NCBI RefSeq assembly: GCF_051433165.1 | Contig: NZ_JBHMFS010000001.1 | Span: 524,128-588,127 of the forward strand | Length of the DNA: 64,000 nucleotides | Source: Falsiroseomonas sp051433165 | GTDB taxonomy: Bacteria > Pseudomonadota > Alphaproteobacteria > Acetobacterales > Acetobacteraceae | Reading direction: 5' to 3' | In this document: positions 51,986-61,254 of the stretch, piece after piece | Layout of the letters: each line of letters starts with the position of its first letter | Numbering within the stretch: the stretch's first letter is position 1 | The notes under the pieces: model-generated | Told to the model about the DNA's origin: nothing | The model's input: the letters and a program-made list of their open reading frames with translations, nothing else | Database searches by the model: none | Position numbers and translations under genes: made by a program

Positions 51986-53541
51986 TGTCCGATCGCCTCG
52001 ACCAGGTTTTGCGCGACCTGCCGCGCCGCTACCCCGGCCCCGGCGGCGCCATCGCCGTGCTGCGGCAGGGCGAGGTGCTGGCGCGCCATGCCTGGGGCTA
52101 TGCGAATGCCGAGCGGCGCATTCCCTTCACCCCGCGCACGCTGTTCCGCCTGTGCTCCATCACCAAGCAATTCACCTGCGGCGCGATGCTGGAGGCAGTC
52201 GGCGCGCCGGAAGCGCTGGACGCCGCCATCCGCGCGCGCCTGCCTTTGCTGGGCGAGGCAGCGCCGGCCACGCGGCACCTCGCGCACAATCAATCCGGCC
52301 TGCGCGACTACTGGGCAGTCGCCATGCTGCACGGTGCGCCGGCGGAATCCGCCTTCGGGGATGTGGAGTCCGCGCGCGTCATCGCCGGCACCACCAGCCT
52401 GCACTTCGCCCGCGGGACCCGCTATGCCTATTGCAACCAGAACTTCCGGCTGATCTCGGACGCCTTGCAGGACGTCACCGGCGAATCCTTCGCCGACCTG
52501 CTGCGCACCCGCATCTTCGACCGTGTCGGCATGGAAACCGCGATGTTGTCCGCGGATACGCGCGCCATGCCCGACGGCACCGAGGGCTATGAGGGCACCC
52601 ACGCCACCGGCTTCCGCGCCGCCGAGAACCGCGTGATCTGGACCGGCGATGCTGGCCTCGGCGCCAGCCTGGACGACATGATCGCCTGGGAACGCCATAT
52701 CGACGCGACGCGCGACGACCCAGCCAGCCTGCACGCCCGCCTTTCCGTGCCGGTCGCCTTCGCCGATGGTGCCGCCGCGCCCTATGGCTTCGGCCTCGGC
52801 CGGGGCGAGGCCTTCGGCACGCCTATCCTCGGCCATGGCGGCGCATTGCGCGGCTGGCGCAGCCACCGGCTTTACGCGCCGGCGCACCGCATCTCCGTGG
52901 TGGTGATGTTCAACCACCTGTCGGACGCCAATGCCGCGGCGATGGAGGCGCTGGCCGCGCTGCTCGGCGCGCAGCCGCCGCTGGCCGATGCAACCCTGCC
53001 CGCGCCGGATTGGCTCGGCGCCTATCAGGAACCGCAGACCGGCCTGACGGCGCGGATCGATCACGCCGCCCCCGGCGTGGTGCGGCTGCGCTTCGGCCAT
53101 GGCGCGGAACGGCTGGACCTTCACGCCGATGGCAGCGCCGGTAATGGCCGCACCCGCCTGCGCCCGACGCCGCAAGGGTTGTGGATGGACCGGCCGCAGG
53201 AGAACCAGGCCAGCCTGCTCATCCCCAGCCAAGGCGAGGCGCCAGCCGACATCGCCGGCCGCTACCGCTGCGCGGAACTCGACGCCGATCTGCTGGTGAG
53301 CGATTCCGGCGGCCCGCCCTATGGCGGCTTTTCGGGTTTCCTCGGCCAGGGGCGGATGGAATTGCTGGACCCGATCAGCCCGGACCTCTGGGCGCTGCCC
53401 TGCTGGCGCGCCTTGGACCACACCCCGCCCGGCGACTGGACCCTCGCCTTCCGCCGCGACGCCGCCGGTCGCGTGGCGGGGGTCACGGCGGGGTGCTGGC
53501 TCGCGCGGGGTCTCGACTATGCGCGCATCGGGGACCGGTAG
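51985..53541 (+). CDS. dap: D-aminopeptidase (penicillin-recognising serine peptidase)
   Basis: A 518-residue enzyme matching the three-domain Ochrobactrum D-aminopeptidase, which removes N-terminal D-residues from peptides. The catalytic SxxK is FRLCSITKQFTCGAM (serine ~58), the second motif YxN is RYAYCNQNFRLISD, and the third is GHGGALRGWRSHR. Two C-terminal beta-barrel domains follow (~330-518). No signal peptide is visible, so it acts in the cytosol. Coupling to the EamA gene suggests linked transport or salvage. Confidence 0.87.
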   Translation: MSDRLDQVLRDLPRRYPGPGGAIAVLRQGEVLARHAWGYANAERRIPFTPRTLFRLCSITKQFTCGAMLEAVGAPEALDAAIRARLPLLGEAAPATRHLAHNQSGLRDYWAVAMLHGAPAESAFGDVESARVIAGTTSLHFARGTRYAYCNQNFRLISDALQDVTGESFADLLRTRIFDRVGMETAMLSADTRAMPDGTEGYEGTHATGFRAAENRVIWTGDAGLGASLDDMIAWERHIDATRDDPASLHARLSVPVAFADGAAAPYGFGLGRGEAFGTPILGHGGALRGWRSHRLYAPAHRISVVVMFNHLSDANAAAMEALAALLGAQPPLADATLPAPDWLGAYQEPQTGLTARIDHAAPGVVRLRFGHGAERLDLHADGSAGNGRTRLRPTPQGLWMDRPQENQASLLIPSQGEAPADIAGRYRCAELDADLLVSDSGGPPYGGFSGFLGQGRMELLDPISPDLWALPCWRALDHTPPGDWTLAFRRDAAGRVAGVTAGCWLARGLDYARIGDR

Positions 53542-53547
53542 GCCCAA

Positions 53548-53591
53548 GCATTTTCAAGTCAGGCGGATTCGCCTGACGACTCGGAAAATGC
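53548..53591. terminator. Two-tier hairpin between convergent dap and recR
   Basis: GCATTTTC at 53548-53555 pairs with GAAAATGC at 53584-53591, enclosing an inner stem TCAGGCG/CGCCTGA (53559-53565 and 53570-53576) with loop GATT. The A/T tracts lie on both flanks, so it can act in both directions. It lies between the two convergent stops, as expected for a shared terminator. Confidence 0.7.
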
Positions 53592-53602
53592 GTCAGAACA
53601 TA

Positions 53603-54199
53603 TCAAGCTGGCCGGCGGGACCGTAGCGCCGCGGCCAGCGTGCCTTCATCCAGCACATCCAGCGCGCCGCCCATCGGCACGCCCTGCGCCAGCCGTGTCA
53701 CCGCCACGCCGGCGGGCCGCAACCGGTCCGTCACGTAATGCGCCGTTGCCGTGCCATCCACCGTGGCGGGCAAGGCGAGGATCACCTCCTCCACCCCGTC
53801 CGCCGCGATACGGGCCAGCAGGGGGCTGATCGACAGATCCTCCGGCCCCACCCCGCCGAGCGGCGACAGCACGCCGCCGAGCACATGGTACAGCCCTTGA
53901 TGCGCATGGGCGCGTTCCAGCGCCCAGAGATCAGCCACCCCCTCCACCACGCAGATCAGATGCCGGTCGCGCCGCGGGTCGCGGCAGATGCTGCAGGGGG
54001 AGCTTGCGTCCAAATTGCCGCAGCTTTCGCAGGGCCTGACGGCGCGCGCGGCGGCCGACAGCGCCTCGGCCAGCGGCAGCATGGTCTCCTGCGGCCGCAT
54101 CAGCATCCGCAGCGCCGCCCGCCTGGCGCTCCGCCGGCCGAGGCCGGGGATGCGCGAGAGCAGGGCGATCAGATGCTCGATCGGGTCGCGGTCAGACAT
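53603..54199 (-). CDS. recR: Recombination mediator protein RecR
   Basis: RecR helps load RecA at gaps in the RecFOR pathway. The 198-residue protein has the N-terminal helix-hairpin-helix (LLSRIPGLGRRSARRAALRM), a zinc finger (CESCGNLDASSPCSICRD), and a Toprim domain (LICVVEGVADLWALERAHAH, YHVLGGVLSPLGGVGPEDL). It follows ybaB, 159 bases downstream, in the standard dnaX-ybaB-recR order. Confidence 0.96.
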   Translation of the reverse strand: MSDRDPIEHLIALLSRIPGLGRRSARRAALRMLMRPQETMLPLAEALSAAARAVRPCESCGNLDASSPCSICRDPRRDRHLICVVEGVADLWALERAHAHQGLYHVLGGVLSPLGGVGPEDLSISPLLARIAADGVEEVILALPATVDGTATAHYVTDRLRPAGVAVTRLAQGVPMGGALDVLDEGTLAAALRSRRPA

Positions 54200-54358
54200 G
54201 CCTCAGACCCATCATCCGCGTGCACGCGCCAGGGCTGCCGTGTTCATCGCTGCCGCCGGAAACCTGCCGTGGGTTTGCCAGGGCAGGGCGACCAACCCCG
54301 GAGGATCAACACCATTCCGGGGCCCCCGCCGCGTGGCGCAGCAACGTGGTGGGGATTG

Positions 54359-54700
54359 TCAGAATGGCAGCTTGAGGCCACCGAGGCCGCCCAGCCCGCC
54401 CGGAATGTCCAGCCCGGCGGTGGCCTTCTGCATTTCCTCCGCCATCGTCGCCTCCACCTTCTGCTTGGCGTCGGCATGGGCGGCGACCAGCAGATCCTCC
54501 AGCACCTCCCGGTCATCGGCCACCATCAGGGACGGGTCGATGGAGACGCGGCGCAAATCGCCCTTGCCGGAGAGCAACACCTTCACCATGCCGCCGCCCG
54601 CGCCGCCTTCGACTTCCGTCTGTTCCAGCCGCGCCTGCATTTCCTGCATGCGGGTCTGCATCTGCTGCGCCTGCTTCAGCATGTTGCCGAGGTTCTTCAT
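54359..54700 (-). CDS. YbaB/EbfC nucleoid-associated protein
   Basis: A 113-residue DNA-binding protein. The coiled start MKNLGNMLKQAQQMQTRMQE, then VKVLLSGKGDLRRVSIDPSL and LEDLLVAAHADAKQKVEATM, are typical of the YbaB/EbfC family, which form dimers coating DNA. AGGA lies before the ATG. It starts six bases after dnaX ends, so they are co-transcribed. Confidence 0.95.
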   Translation of the reverse strand: MKNLGNMLKQAQQMQTRMQEMQARLEQTEVEGGAGGGMVKVLLSGKGDLRRVSIDPSLMVADDREVLEDLLVAAHADAKQKVEATMAEEMQKATAGLDIPGGLGGLGGLKLPF

Positions 54701-54706
54701 GGGGTC

Positions 54707-56638
54707 TCAATCCTCCTGCGAAAGGTCATCATCGCCGGGCCCGGCGTGGAAATCGTCCAGCCCGGCCGATTCGGCATCGGGCGGGGCAAAGTCGCGGCCA
54801 TCTTCGGCGGCGGCCAGGTCGGCCGCCATGGCGGGGGCCAGGCCGTAGGCATCCAGCGAGGCATCGCGCACCGCCTCGATCCGCGCCCCCGGAAAGGCGG
54901 CTAACACGGCCTGCACCAGCGGGTGGGTCTGTGCCAGGGCCAGGCGGTCGGCTTCCGCCGTCTTGCCCTGTTCGGCCAGGGTCGGCTCGCCGCCCTCATT
55001 CACCAGGGAGACGGTCCAGCGCGTGCCAGTCGCCTCCTGCATCAGGGCCGTGATCTGCTGCGCCAGGTCGCGCGGGGCTTCCGGGCGGGGGCGGATCTCG
55101 ATGCGGCCGGGGCTGATCCGCACCGGATGCACATTGAGCCGCAGATGCGCGTGCAGGCTGGGCTTCCGGCCGGAGGCGAGCGCCACGATCTCCCGGAAGC
55201 TGGACGGCATCGGAGCCGGTGCGGCAGCGGGTGCCGCAACCGGGGCAGGCGCGGCCATGGCGAGCGCCGCGCCGCCACCCGCAATGGCACGCAGCCCGCC
55301 GCCGCCGCCCGTGGGTGCGGGGCTGGGCGCGGCGGTGGCGGGGCCGGCTTCGGTCAGGCGGCGCACCAGGTCGCCCGGGGTCGGCAGGTCCGCCACATGG
55401 GCCAGGCGGATCAGCACCATCTCGGCGGCGGCGCGGCGGTTGACGCCATCCTGCGCCACCTCCGCCAGCCCCTTCAGCAGCATCTGCCAGGCGCGTGCGA
55501 GGACCGGGATCGCCAGCTTCTCCGCCAGCGCGGCGCCGCGGGTGCGCTCGGCCTCGGGCAGGGCCGGGTCGTCCTTCAGCGTCGGCACGGTCTTCATGCG
55601 GGACAGCAGATGGACGAGTTCCAGCAGATCGGAGAGCACCACGGCCGGGTCCGTTCCGCGGGCATGCGCGCCCTCGGACAGCGCCAGCGCCGCCGCGGTG
55701 TCGCCTGCCATCAGCGCTTCCATCAGGTCGATCGCGAGGCCCCGATCCGCCAGGCCCAGCATTTCCGTGACCAGCCCGGTGGTGACCTTCTCGCCACCCG
55801 CCAGCGCCATCGCCTGGTCGAGGATGGACAGGCCATCGCGGACGGAGCCATCCGCCGCGCGGGCGACCATGGCGAGCGCTTCCGCCTCCGCCGGCACGGA
55901 TTCGAGGTCGCAGATCCGGGAAAAATGCGTCCGCAGCGTCTCCTGGGGCACGCGGGCCAGGCGGAACGTCTGGCAGCGGGACAGGATGGTGGTGGGCACC
56001 TTCCGCAGTTCCGTCGTCGCCAGCATGAACTTCACATCCGGCGGCGGTTCCTCCAGCGTCTTCAGCAGCGCGTTGAAGGCGGCGTTGGACATCATGTGGA
56101 CCTCGTCCAGGATGATGACCTTGAAGCGGCCCTGGGCGGGGCGGAAGCGCAGGCGTTCGCGCAGTTCGCGCACATCGTCGATGCCGTTGTTGCTGGCGGC
56201 ATCCAGTTCCTGCACGTCCGGGTGGCGGTCGGCCAGGATGGCGCGGCATTCGGAACACACGCCGCAGGGTTCCGGCGTCGGCTTGCCGGTGCCGTCCACC
56301 CCGATGCAGTTCAGCGCGCGGGCGATGATGCGGGCGGTGGTGGTCTTGCCGACGCCGCGGACGCCGGTGAGCATGAAGGCGTGGTGCACCCGCCCCTGTG
56401 CGAAGGCGTTCCGCAGCGTGCGGACCAGCGCCTCCTGCCCGATCAAATCGGCGAAGGTGGCCGGGCGGTATTTGCGGGCGAGGACCCGATAAGGCGTGCC
56501 GGCGGGGGCCTGGACGGGGGCAGGCGGCGAGGCAGGTGCGGGCGCGGCCGGTGCCGGGTCGCCGAACAGCCCCGGCCCGTCCTGCGGCGGCTCGGGCAGG
56601 TCCTGTTCAACGGGGTCGCCAAAGATGTCGCTGGTCAT
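54707..56638 (-). CDS. dnaX: DNA polymerase III subunit gamma/tau
   Basis: DnaX is the ATPase of the clamp loader. Walker A is GVRGVGKTTTARIIARALN (~69), a zinc module follows (CGVCSECRAI), then HPDVQELDAASNNGIDDVRE and Walker B with IILDEVHMMSNAAFNALLKT, and the SRC motif in TTILSRCQTFRLARVP. The C-terminal third is alanine/proline-rich tau. 643 residues. The SRP RNA lies directly upstream on the same strand. Confidence 0.96.
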   Translation of the reverse strand: MTSDIFGDPVEQDLPEPPQDGPGLFGDPAPAAPAPASPPAPVQAPAGTPYRVLARKYRPATFADLIGQEALVRTLRNAFAQGRVHHAFMLTGVRGVGKTTTARIIARALNCIGVDGTGKPTPEPCGVCSECRAILADRHPDVQELDAASNNGIDDVRELRERLRFRPAQGRFKVIILDEVHMMSNAAFNALLKTLEEPPPDVKFMLATTELRKVPTTILSRCQTFRLARVPQETLRTHFSRICDLESVPAEAEALAMVARAADGSVRDGLSILDQAMALAGGEKVTTGLVTEMLGLADRGLAIDLMEALMAGDTAAALALSEGAHARGTDPAVVLSDLLELVHLLSRMKTVPTLKDDPALPEAERTRGAALAEKLAIPVLARAWQMLLKGLAEVAQDGVNRRAAAEMVLIRLAHVADLPTPGDLVRRLTEAGPATAAPSPAPTGGGGGLRAIAGGGAALAMAAPAPVAAPAAAPAPMPSSFREIVALASGRKPSLHAHLRLNVHPVRISPGRIEIRPRPEAPRDLAQQITALMQEATGTRWTVSLVNEGGEPTLAEQGKTAEADRLALAQTHPLVQAVLAAFPGARIEAVRDASLDAYGLAPAMAADLAAAEDGRDFAPPDAESAGLDDFHAGPGDDDLSQED

Positions 56639-56688
56639 CGGGGCGCTGTCCGGGGAACGTGGGGCCCGGATGCCAGGGCCGCGGGAAA

Positions 56689-56790
56689 GGTGGAAGATCG
56701 GCGGGCGACCCGCGCGAGAACTCGTTACGGCTGCTTCCTTCCGGACCTGACCGGGTTGGCGAGGAGCACGTCCGTCGCCGACCTTCCACC
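56689..56790 (-). ncRNA. ffs: Signal recognition particle RNA (small bacterial 4.5S type)
   Basis: The minus strand carries the universally conserved apical segment GGTCAGGTCCGGAAGGAAGC followed by AGCC. The two ends pair into a long stem: GGTGGAAG at the 5' side (56783-56790) with CTTCCACC at the 3' side (56689-56696), continuing through GTCGGCG/CGCCGAT with a G-U. The ~102-nt size fits alphaproteobacteria. Position upstream of dnaX-ybaB-recR is conserved. Exact ends may extend a few bases. Confidence 0.95.
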
Positions 56791-56793
56791 CCT

Positions 56794-56822
56794 AATATCG
56801 GGCCTCGGTCGCTCCGGGGCAA
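56794..56822 (-). promoter_or_regulatory. Promoter of the SRP RNA gene
   Basis: On the minus strand TTGCCC (56822-56817) and GATATT (56799-56794) are separated by 17 bases, and the -10 lies about four to seven bases before the predicted 5' end of the RNA. This fits a housekeeping sigma-70 promoter. Confidence 0.65.
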
Positions 56823-56952
56823 TGCCCCCCCGGCGTCGGACCAAATCCCAAAAATAGATGAGGGGTCCGGGGAGAATACCTTCTCCCCGGCCTTCCTCCC
56901 CCGCCGCCCCCTCAGTTGCCCCCATCACAGCCGCGTGGCAGGGTCCGCCCTG

Positions 56953-57882
56953 ATGCTCTCCGTCCCCGCCAGCCGCCCCAATGCCTATACCGGCAGCCCG
57001 CTCGACCGTGCGGGCACCCGCCGGGACGATGCCGACTGGATCGCCCAGGCGCTTGCCGATCCCGAGACCCTGTTCGCCCCGGTCTGGCGCAGTCGCAGCC
57101 TGATGAAGGGGGTCGAGGATGGCCATCCGGAGGCCGTGCTGCTGACCGGCGGCGCGGCGGAGGCCGTCCGGATGGCCGGCGGCCCCTGGGCTTTTCTTGG
57201 GATGTGGGAGCAGCGCCCGGTTTTCGCGGTGGATTGCTCCGCCGCCGAGGACCCGCTGCCGCTGCTGCCCGAAGGCATGGGCGGCTTCACCGACCTCCGC
57301 CAGGTGGCCGGCCTGCTGCCGCCGGGGGAGGCCTCGGTGCTGGCCCATGCGCGCGGGCTGATGCATTGGCGCACCCGGCACCGCTTCTGCGGCGTCTGCG
57401 GCCACACTTGCGCGCCGCGCAGTGCCGGCAACGCCATGCAATGCACCAACTGCAACGCCCAGCATTTTCCGCGCACCGACCCGGCTGTCATCATGCTGGT
57501 GGTGCGGAACGGCCGCTGCCTGCTGGGCCATTCGCACCGTTTCCCCAATGTGGCGATGTATTCCACCCTCGCGGGCTTCGTGGAGCCGGGCGAGAGCCTG
57601 GAGGAAGCGGTGCGGCGGGAGGTGATGGAGGAAGCCGCCATCGAGGTGGGGGATGTGCTGTACCATTCCTCCCAGCCCTGGCCCTTCCCCGCCAGCATCA
57701 TGCTGGGCTTCCATGCCGAGGGCCTGTCGGACGAGATCCACATCGACCCGGAGGAGTTGAAGGACGCCCGCTGGTTCACGCGCGAACAGCTCCGCGACCC
57801 TGCGGCGCATGGATTTTCCCTGCCGCGCGTCGATTCCATCGCGCGCCGGCTGATCGAGGATTGGCTGGAGCAGGACGCATGA
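56953..57882 (+). CDS. nudC: NAD+ diphosphatase (NADH pyrophosphatase/RNA decapping Nudix)
   Basis: NudC splits NAD(H) and removes NAD caps from RNA. The zinc ribbon is CGVCGHTCAP...MQCTNC (~144-170) and the Nudix box is GFVEPGESLEEAVRREVMEE (~211), matching Gx5Ex7REUxEE. The NudC tag follows with YHSSQPWPFPASIMLGF, whose SQPWPFP is diagnostic. 309 residues. The next small gene overlaps its stop. Confidence 0.95.
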   Translation: MLSVPASRPNAYTGSPLDRAGTRRDDADWIAQALADPETLFAPVWRSRSLMKGVEDGHPEAVLLTGGAAEAVRMAGGPWAFLGMWEQRPVFAVDCSAAEDPLPLLPEGMGGFTDLRQVAGLLPPGEASVLAHARGLMHWRTRHRFCGVCGHTCAPRSAGNAMQCTNCNAQHFPRTDPAVIMLVVRNGRCLLGHSHRFPNVAMYSTLAGFVEPGESLEEAVRREVMEEAAIEVGDVLYHSSQPWPFPASIMLGFHAEGLSDEIHIDPEELKDARWFTREQLRDPAAHGFSLPRVDSIARRLIEDWLEQDA

Positions 57883-58178
57883 GAATCTTCGTTTCGTCCC
57901 TCGCCGCGATCCTGCTGCTGGCCGGCTGCGGTGGCCGCGCGGCGCCTGGACCGGTGGCGGCCGAAAGCCCCACCCATGCCGAATGCCGGGCGGAGGCGCG
58001 GCAGGCGCCGGGGGTGGCGGCGCAGTCCCGCCGTGTGGTGATCGGCCTGCCAAGCAGCGAGGAACGCTTCGACCAGGCGCGCCGCGCCGCCGAAAGCCGC
58101 GCCTTCACCGACTGTCTGCGACGCCGCGGCCTGGCCCGTGGTGGTGGAGTCGAACCGTTGCGCCAGCCGGGCTTCTGA
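57879..58178 (+). CDS. Small lipoprotein, function unknown
   Basis: A 99-residue protein with a clear lipoprotein signal: MRIFVSSLAAILLLAGCGG (cysteine 17). The mature part contains two more cysteines (HAECRAEARQAPG and FTDCLRRRGLARGG) flanking LPSSEERFDQARRAAESRA. No family name is known to me. The ATG overlaps the nudC stop (ATGA). Confidence 0.75.
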   Translation: MRIFVSSLAAILLLAGCGGRAAPGPVAAESPTHAECRAEARQAPGVAAQSRRVVIGLPSSEERFDQARRAAESRAFTDCLRRRGLARGGGVEPLRQPGF

Positions 58179-58236
58179 CCGTGGCGTGCGGCGTTCTCTG
58201 CCCGGCGGAGCCGCGGTTCGCACAGGATTACGGGCT

Positions 58237-59613
58237 GTGAGTGGCGCCGCGCCGCCATCCCGTGGCCTGGTCGGCTTCCTCGATGCGCTGCGTGATGGCC
58301 AGGTGGTGGTGGGTTGGGCGGCGGACCCGAAGGACCGCGCGGCGCGGCCGGTGATCCGGCTGATGCGCGGGCTGGAGGTGCTGGCCGAATGCACCGCGGA
58401 TGTGACCCGCGACGATGGCAACCCCGGTTTCCGCCTGCGCGCCCCGATGCCGCTGGCGCCGGAGGATTTCCTGGAAGGCCGGGTGCGGGTGCGGGCCCTT
58501 CTGGCCGGCCACCAGGCGGCCACCACGCTGGTGATGACCCGGCGGATGCGCGAACAACTGGAAGGCGCCGCGGGCTGGGAGCCGACGACCCAGCCGACGG
58601 CGGAGGCAATGCCAGAGGCACCGCCTCACCCCCCGCCGCCCGAGCCTTCCCAACCACCGCCTGCCCAACCACCACGTTCCCCGCCCGCTCCCCAAGCCGC
58701 CTGGTCCGCGCCGGGCTGGGTGCCGCGGCCGCCGGCGCCGGGGGAACGGCCGGAGCCGGTGCGGGCAGCACCGGCGTCCTCCGTCCCGTCGCCGCCACCG
58801 TCAACCATGGCCCAGCCGCCGGCGCCGGTCGCCCCTGTCCTGCCCATGCTCGGTCCGGACCCGGACCCCCCACTGCCGCCGCCGCTGGCACCCATGCAGG
58901 CCCTGGCGCGGCTGGCCGAGGCGGCGGGGCGGCCGGTGCTGCACCTGCTGGTGCCGGCGCGCGGTTCCTTGCTCGGTGGCGTGCCCGCGCCGGGTCTTGC
59001 GGCGCTGGAGGATCTGGCGGCCTCGCGGCCGCTGCTGGCGCGGGATTGGGTGCCGCTGCGCCACGCCTTCGCCCGCCAGCCGCAACTGGCCACGCTGTGG
59101 CGCCTGGATGGGTGCAGCCTGTCGGTGGAGGGTTGCGTGGCGCTGCTGGCCACCCTGCTGGCGGTGCTGCAATTGCGGTATCCGCGGGCGACGACGGATC
59201 TCGTCCGCGCCGCCAACCTGCTCGCCCGCGCTGATCTCGCCGCGCTGCCGCGGCGGGATCTGCCGGCCTCCGCGGCACCGGGGCGGCAGGCCTTCCTTGG
59301 CGTCTCGGTGGCGGAGACGGAACCGGCGCTGCCTGAGGGGCTGTTCGCCGACCTGCCGGCACCGCGCGCGATGGGGCCGGACCTGCCGGGGCTGGAAGCC
59401 TGGTCCACCACAGCCGCGCCGCTTCCGTGGCGGGTTGTGGTGCTGACCGAGCCGGGCCTCGGCGGCAGCGCGGAACCCACCCGGATCGGCTGGTGGCTGC
59501 GCCGGATGGTCGCGGAATGCGTGATCAGCGAGGCGCTGCACATCGCCCGGCCCGAGGCTGCGCTCGGGCCTGAGCCGGATCTTGTGCTGACCCTTGCTGC
59601 GGAGCCGCGCTGA
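58237..59613 (+). CDS. Proline-rich hypothetical protein with N-terminal beta domain
   Basis: A ~458-residue protein. The N-terminal ~90 residues (RGLVGFLDALRDGQVVVGWA, VTRDDGNPGFRLRAPMPLAP) resemble the small beta-sandwich that precedes glycosyltransferases in Acetobacteraceae. A proline-rich linker (~115-215) follows and a C-terminal domain that I do not recognise (LHLLVPARGSLLGGVPAPGL, WWLRRMVAECVISEALHIA). The GTG at 58237 is inferred from where the beta domain begins; no strong ribosome site is visible. Confidence 0.65.
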   Translation: MSGAAPPSRGLVGFLDALRDGQVVVGWAADPKDRAARPVIRLMRGLEVLAECTADVTRDDGNPGFRLRAPMPLAPEDFLEGRVRVRALLAGHQAATTLVMTRRMREQLEGAAGWEPTTQPTAEAMPEAPPHPPPPEPSQPPPAQPPRSPPAPQAAWSAPGWVPRPPAPGERPEPVRAAPASSVPSPPPSTMAQPPAPVAPVLPMLGPDPDPPLPPPLAPMQALARLAEAAGRPVLHLLVPARGSLLGGVPAPGLAALEDLAASRPLLARDWVPLRHAFARQPQLATLWRLDGCSLSVEGCVALLATLLAVLQLRYPRATTDLVRAANLLARADLAALPRRDLPASAAPGRQAFLGVSVAETEPALPEGLFADLPAPRAMGPDLPGLEAWSTTAAPLPWRVVVLTEPGLGGSAEPTRIGWWLRRMVAECVISEALHIARPEAALGPEPDLVLTLAAEPR

Positions 59614-59637
59614 GTCCTGCGGCGGAGCCGCGCGGGG

Positions 59638-60513
59638 CTAATTCCCCTCGCGCTGCGCCAGCCGCAGCTTGTGCGCGCGGTAGGTGCCGAGGATGCGGAG
59701 ATCGGCGGAGAAGAAGGACAATTCCTCCAGCGCCCGCGCCAGGCCCGGCTCATCCGGGCGGCCATCGACATCGGCCAGGAACTGCGTCGCGGTGAAGGCG
59801 CCGCCGACCATGTAGCTTTCAAGCTTGGTCATGTTCACGCCATTGGTCGCGAAGCCGCCCAGCGCCTTGTACAGCGCCGCCGGGATGTTGCGGACGCGGA
59901 AGACGAAGCTGGTCACCCAATCCCCGGCCTCGAAGGGCGGCGCGAGCTGCGTCAGGGAACAGACATAGAAGCGCGTGGTGTTGTGCGCCGCGTCCTCAAC
60001 ATTCCTTCGCAGGATCTCAAGGCCATAGATTTCGGCCGCCAGTTCGCTGGCAATCGCCGCATCCTCCACCCCGCCGCGTTCCGCGATCAGGCTGGCGGCG
60101 CCGGCGGTATCGGCCTCGATCACCGGCTGCAGGTTCAGGTCCTTGAGCAGGTTCAGCACCTGGCCCAGCGCCACCGGGTGGCTGTGGGCGCGCCTGAGCG
60201 TGGCGATCGAGGCGCCCTTCGGCGCGAGAAGGCAATGCTCCACCCGCTCGAAGTGTTCCCCCACCACATGCAGGCCGCTATCGGGCAGCAGGCGGTGGAT
60301 GTCCGGCACGCGGCCGGCCAGCGAATTCTCGCAAGGTAGCATGGCCAGGCCCGCGCGCCCTTCGCGTACCGCCGCGATCGCCGCCTCGAAGGAGGCGCAG
60401 GGCAGGGTGGTCCAGCCGGGATAGGCCTGGCGGCAGGCGAGGTCCGAATAGGCGCCCGGCAGGCCCTGGAAGGCGATGATGCCAGAGGGCATCCCGGAAG
60501 TGGCTTGGGGCAT
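59638..60513 (-). CDS. pheA: Prephenate dehydratase
   Basis: PheA converts prephenate to phenylpyruvate in phenylalanine synthesis. The catalytic domain has IIAFQGLPGAYSDLACRQAY, LAMLPCENSLAGRVPDIHRL and AAHNTTRFYVCS; the C-terminal ACT domain (~200-285) has NIPAALYKALGGFATNGVNM with TKLESYMVGG, which binds phenylalanine for feedback control. Starts at 60513 or 60540 are possible; 60513 has a GCAGGA upstream. No fused chorismate mutase. Confidence 0.92.
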   Translation of the reverse strand: MPQATSGMPSGIIAFQGLPGAYSDLACRQAYPGWTTLPCASFEAAIAAVREGRAGLAMLPCENSLAGRVPDIHRLLPDSGLHVVGEHFERVEHCLLAPKGASIATLRRAHSHPVALGQVLNLLKDLNLQPVIEADTAGAASLIAERGGVEDAAIASELAAEIYGLEILRRNVEDAAHNTTRFYVCSLTQLAPPFEAGDWVTSFVFRVRNIPAALYKALGGFATNGVNMTKLESYMVGGAFTATQFLADVDGRPDEPGLARALEELSFFSADLRILGTYRAHKLRLAQREGN

Positions 60514-60723
60514 GGGGTGCGAAGGTCCTGCGGGCGGCATCCGTGCGGGTTGTCGTTAACCGCCGGCGCCTATATTGTCTGGCAGGTTTTACGGCAGGCC
60601 GAAACCGGCGCAAGCCCGCCGCAAGCGGCGCGAGCCCGCCGCGACGGCCTGTTTTTCATGTTGGCCTTGCGGTGGCCCGGTTGTGGCAGCCCGCAGCGGC
60701 GCTTCGGAAGGGTGCACTCCAGG

Positions 60724-61254
60724 ATGAGTCTGGAAGTCAACAAGGTGTTCGCCGCGGTCCTGACCGCAGGCGTGGTCTTCATGGTCTCGGGCGTGATCGG
60801 CGGCGCCATCGTGCATCCGAAGCGGCTGGAGACCAGCGCGCTGGCCGTCGCCGCGCCGCCGCCCGCCGCTGCGCCCGCCGCAGCCGCCGCGCCGCAGCCG
60901 ATCGGCCCGCTGCTGGCCGCTGCCAATGTCGATACCGGCCGCCAGGTCGCCCAGCGCGCCTGCGCTTCCTGCCACAGCTTCAACCAGGGCGGGAACAACG
61001 GTATCGGCCCGAATCTGTGGAACGTGGTGAATGGGCCGCACGCCCATGTCGAGGGCTTCAACTACTCCGCCGCGCTGCGGGCGAAGGCCGCCGAACCTTG
61101 GGATTACGAGTCGCTGAACGCCTTCCTGCTGCGCCCCTCCGCCGCCATCCCGGGCACGCGCATGGCCTATGCCGGCATGTCCAACATCGGCCAGCGCGCG
61201 GACGTCATCGCCTACCTGCGCTCCCTGTCCGCAGAGCCGGCACCGCTGCCCTGA
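60724..61254 (+). CDS. Membrane-anchored c-type cytochrome (CycM-like)
   Basis: A 176-residue cytochrome with an uncleaved N-terminal anchor (FAAVLTAGVVFMVSGVIGGA), an alanine/proline linker (~45-60), and a class I cytochrome c domain: heme site CASCH (~80) in AQRACASCHSFNQGG, and axial methionine in PGTRMAYAGMSNIG. It resembles CycM/c552, which carries electrons to cytochrome oxidase. Its stop overlaps the following gene. Confidence 0.9.
   Translation: MSLEVNKVFAAVLTAGVVFMVSGVIGGAIVHPKRLETSALAVAAPPPAAAPAAAAAPQPIGPLLAAANVDTGRQVAQRACASCHSFNQGGNNGIGPNLWNVVNGPHAHVEGFNYSAALRAKAAEPWDYESLNAFLLRPSAAIPGTRMAYAGMSNIGQRADVIAYLRSLSAEPAPLP

Noticed and set aside
54923..56857. 644-codon plus-strand open frame
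   Set aside because: It is antisense to dnaX and the SRP RNA, with low-complexity glycine/arginine content; rejected as a shadow.
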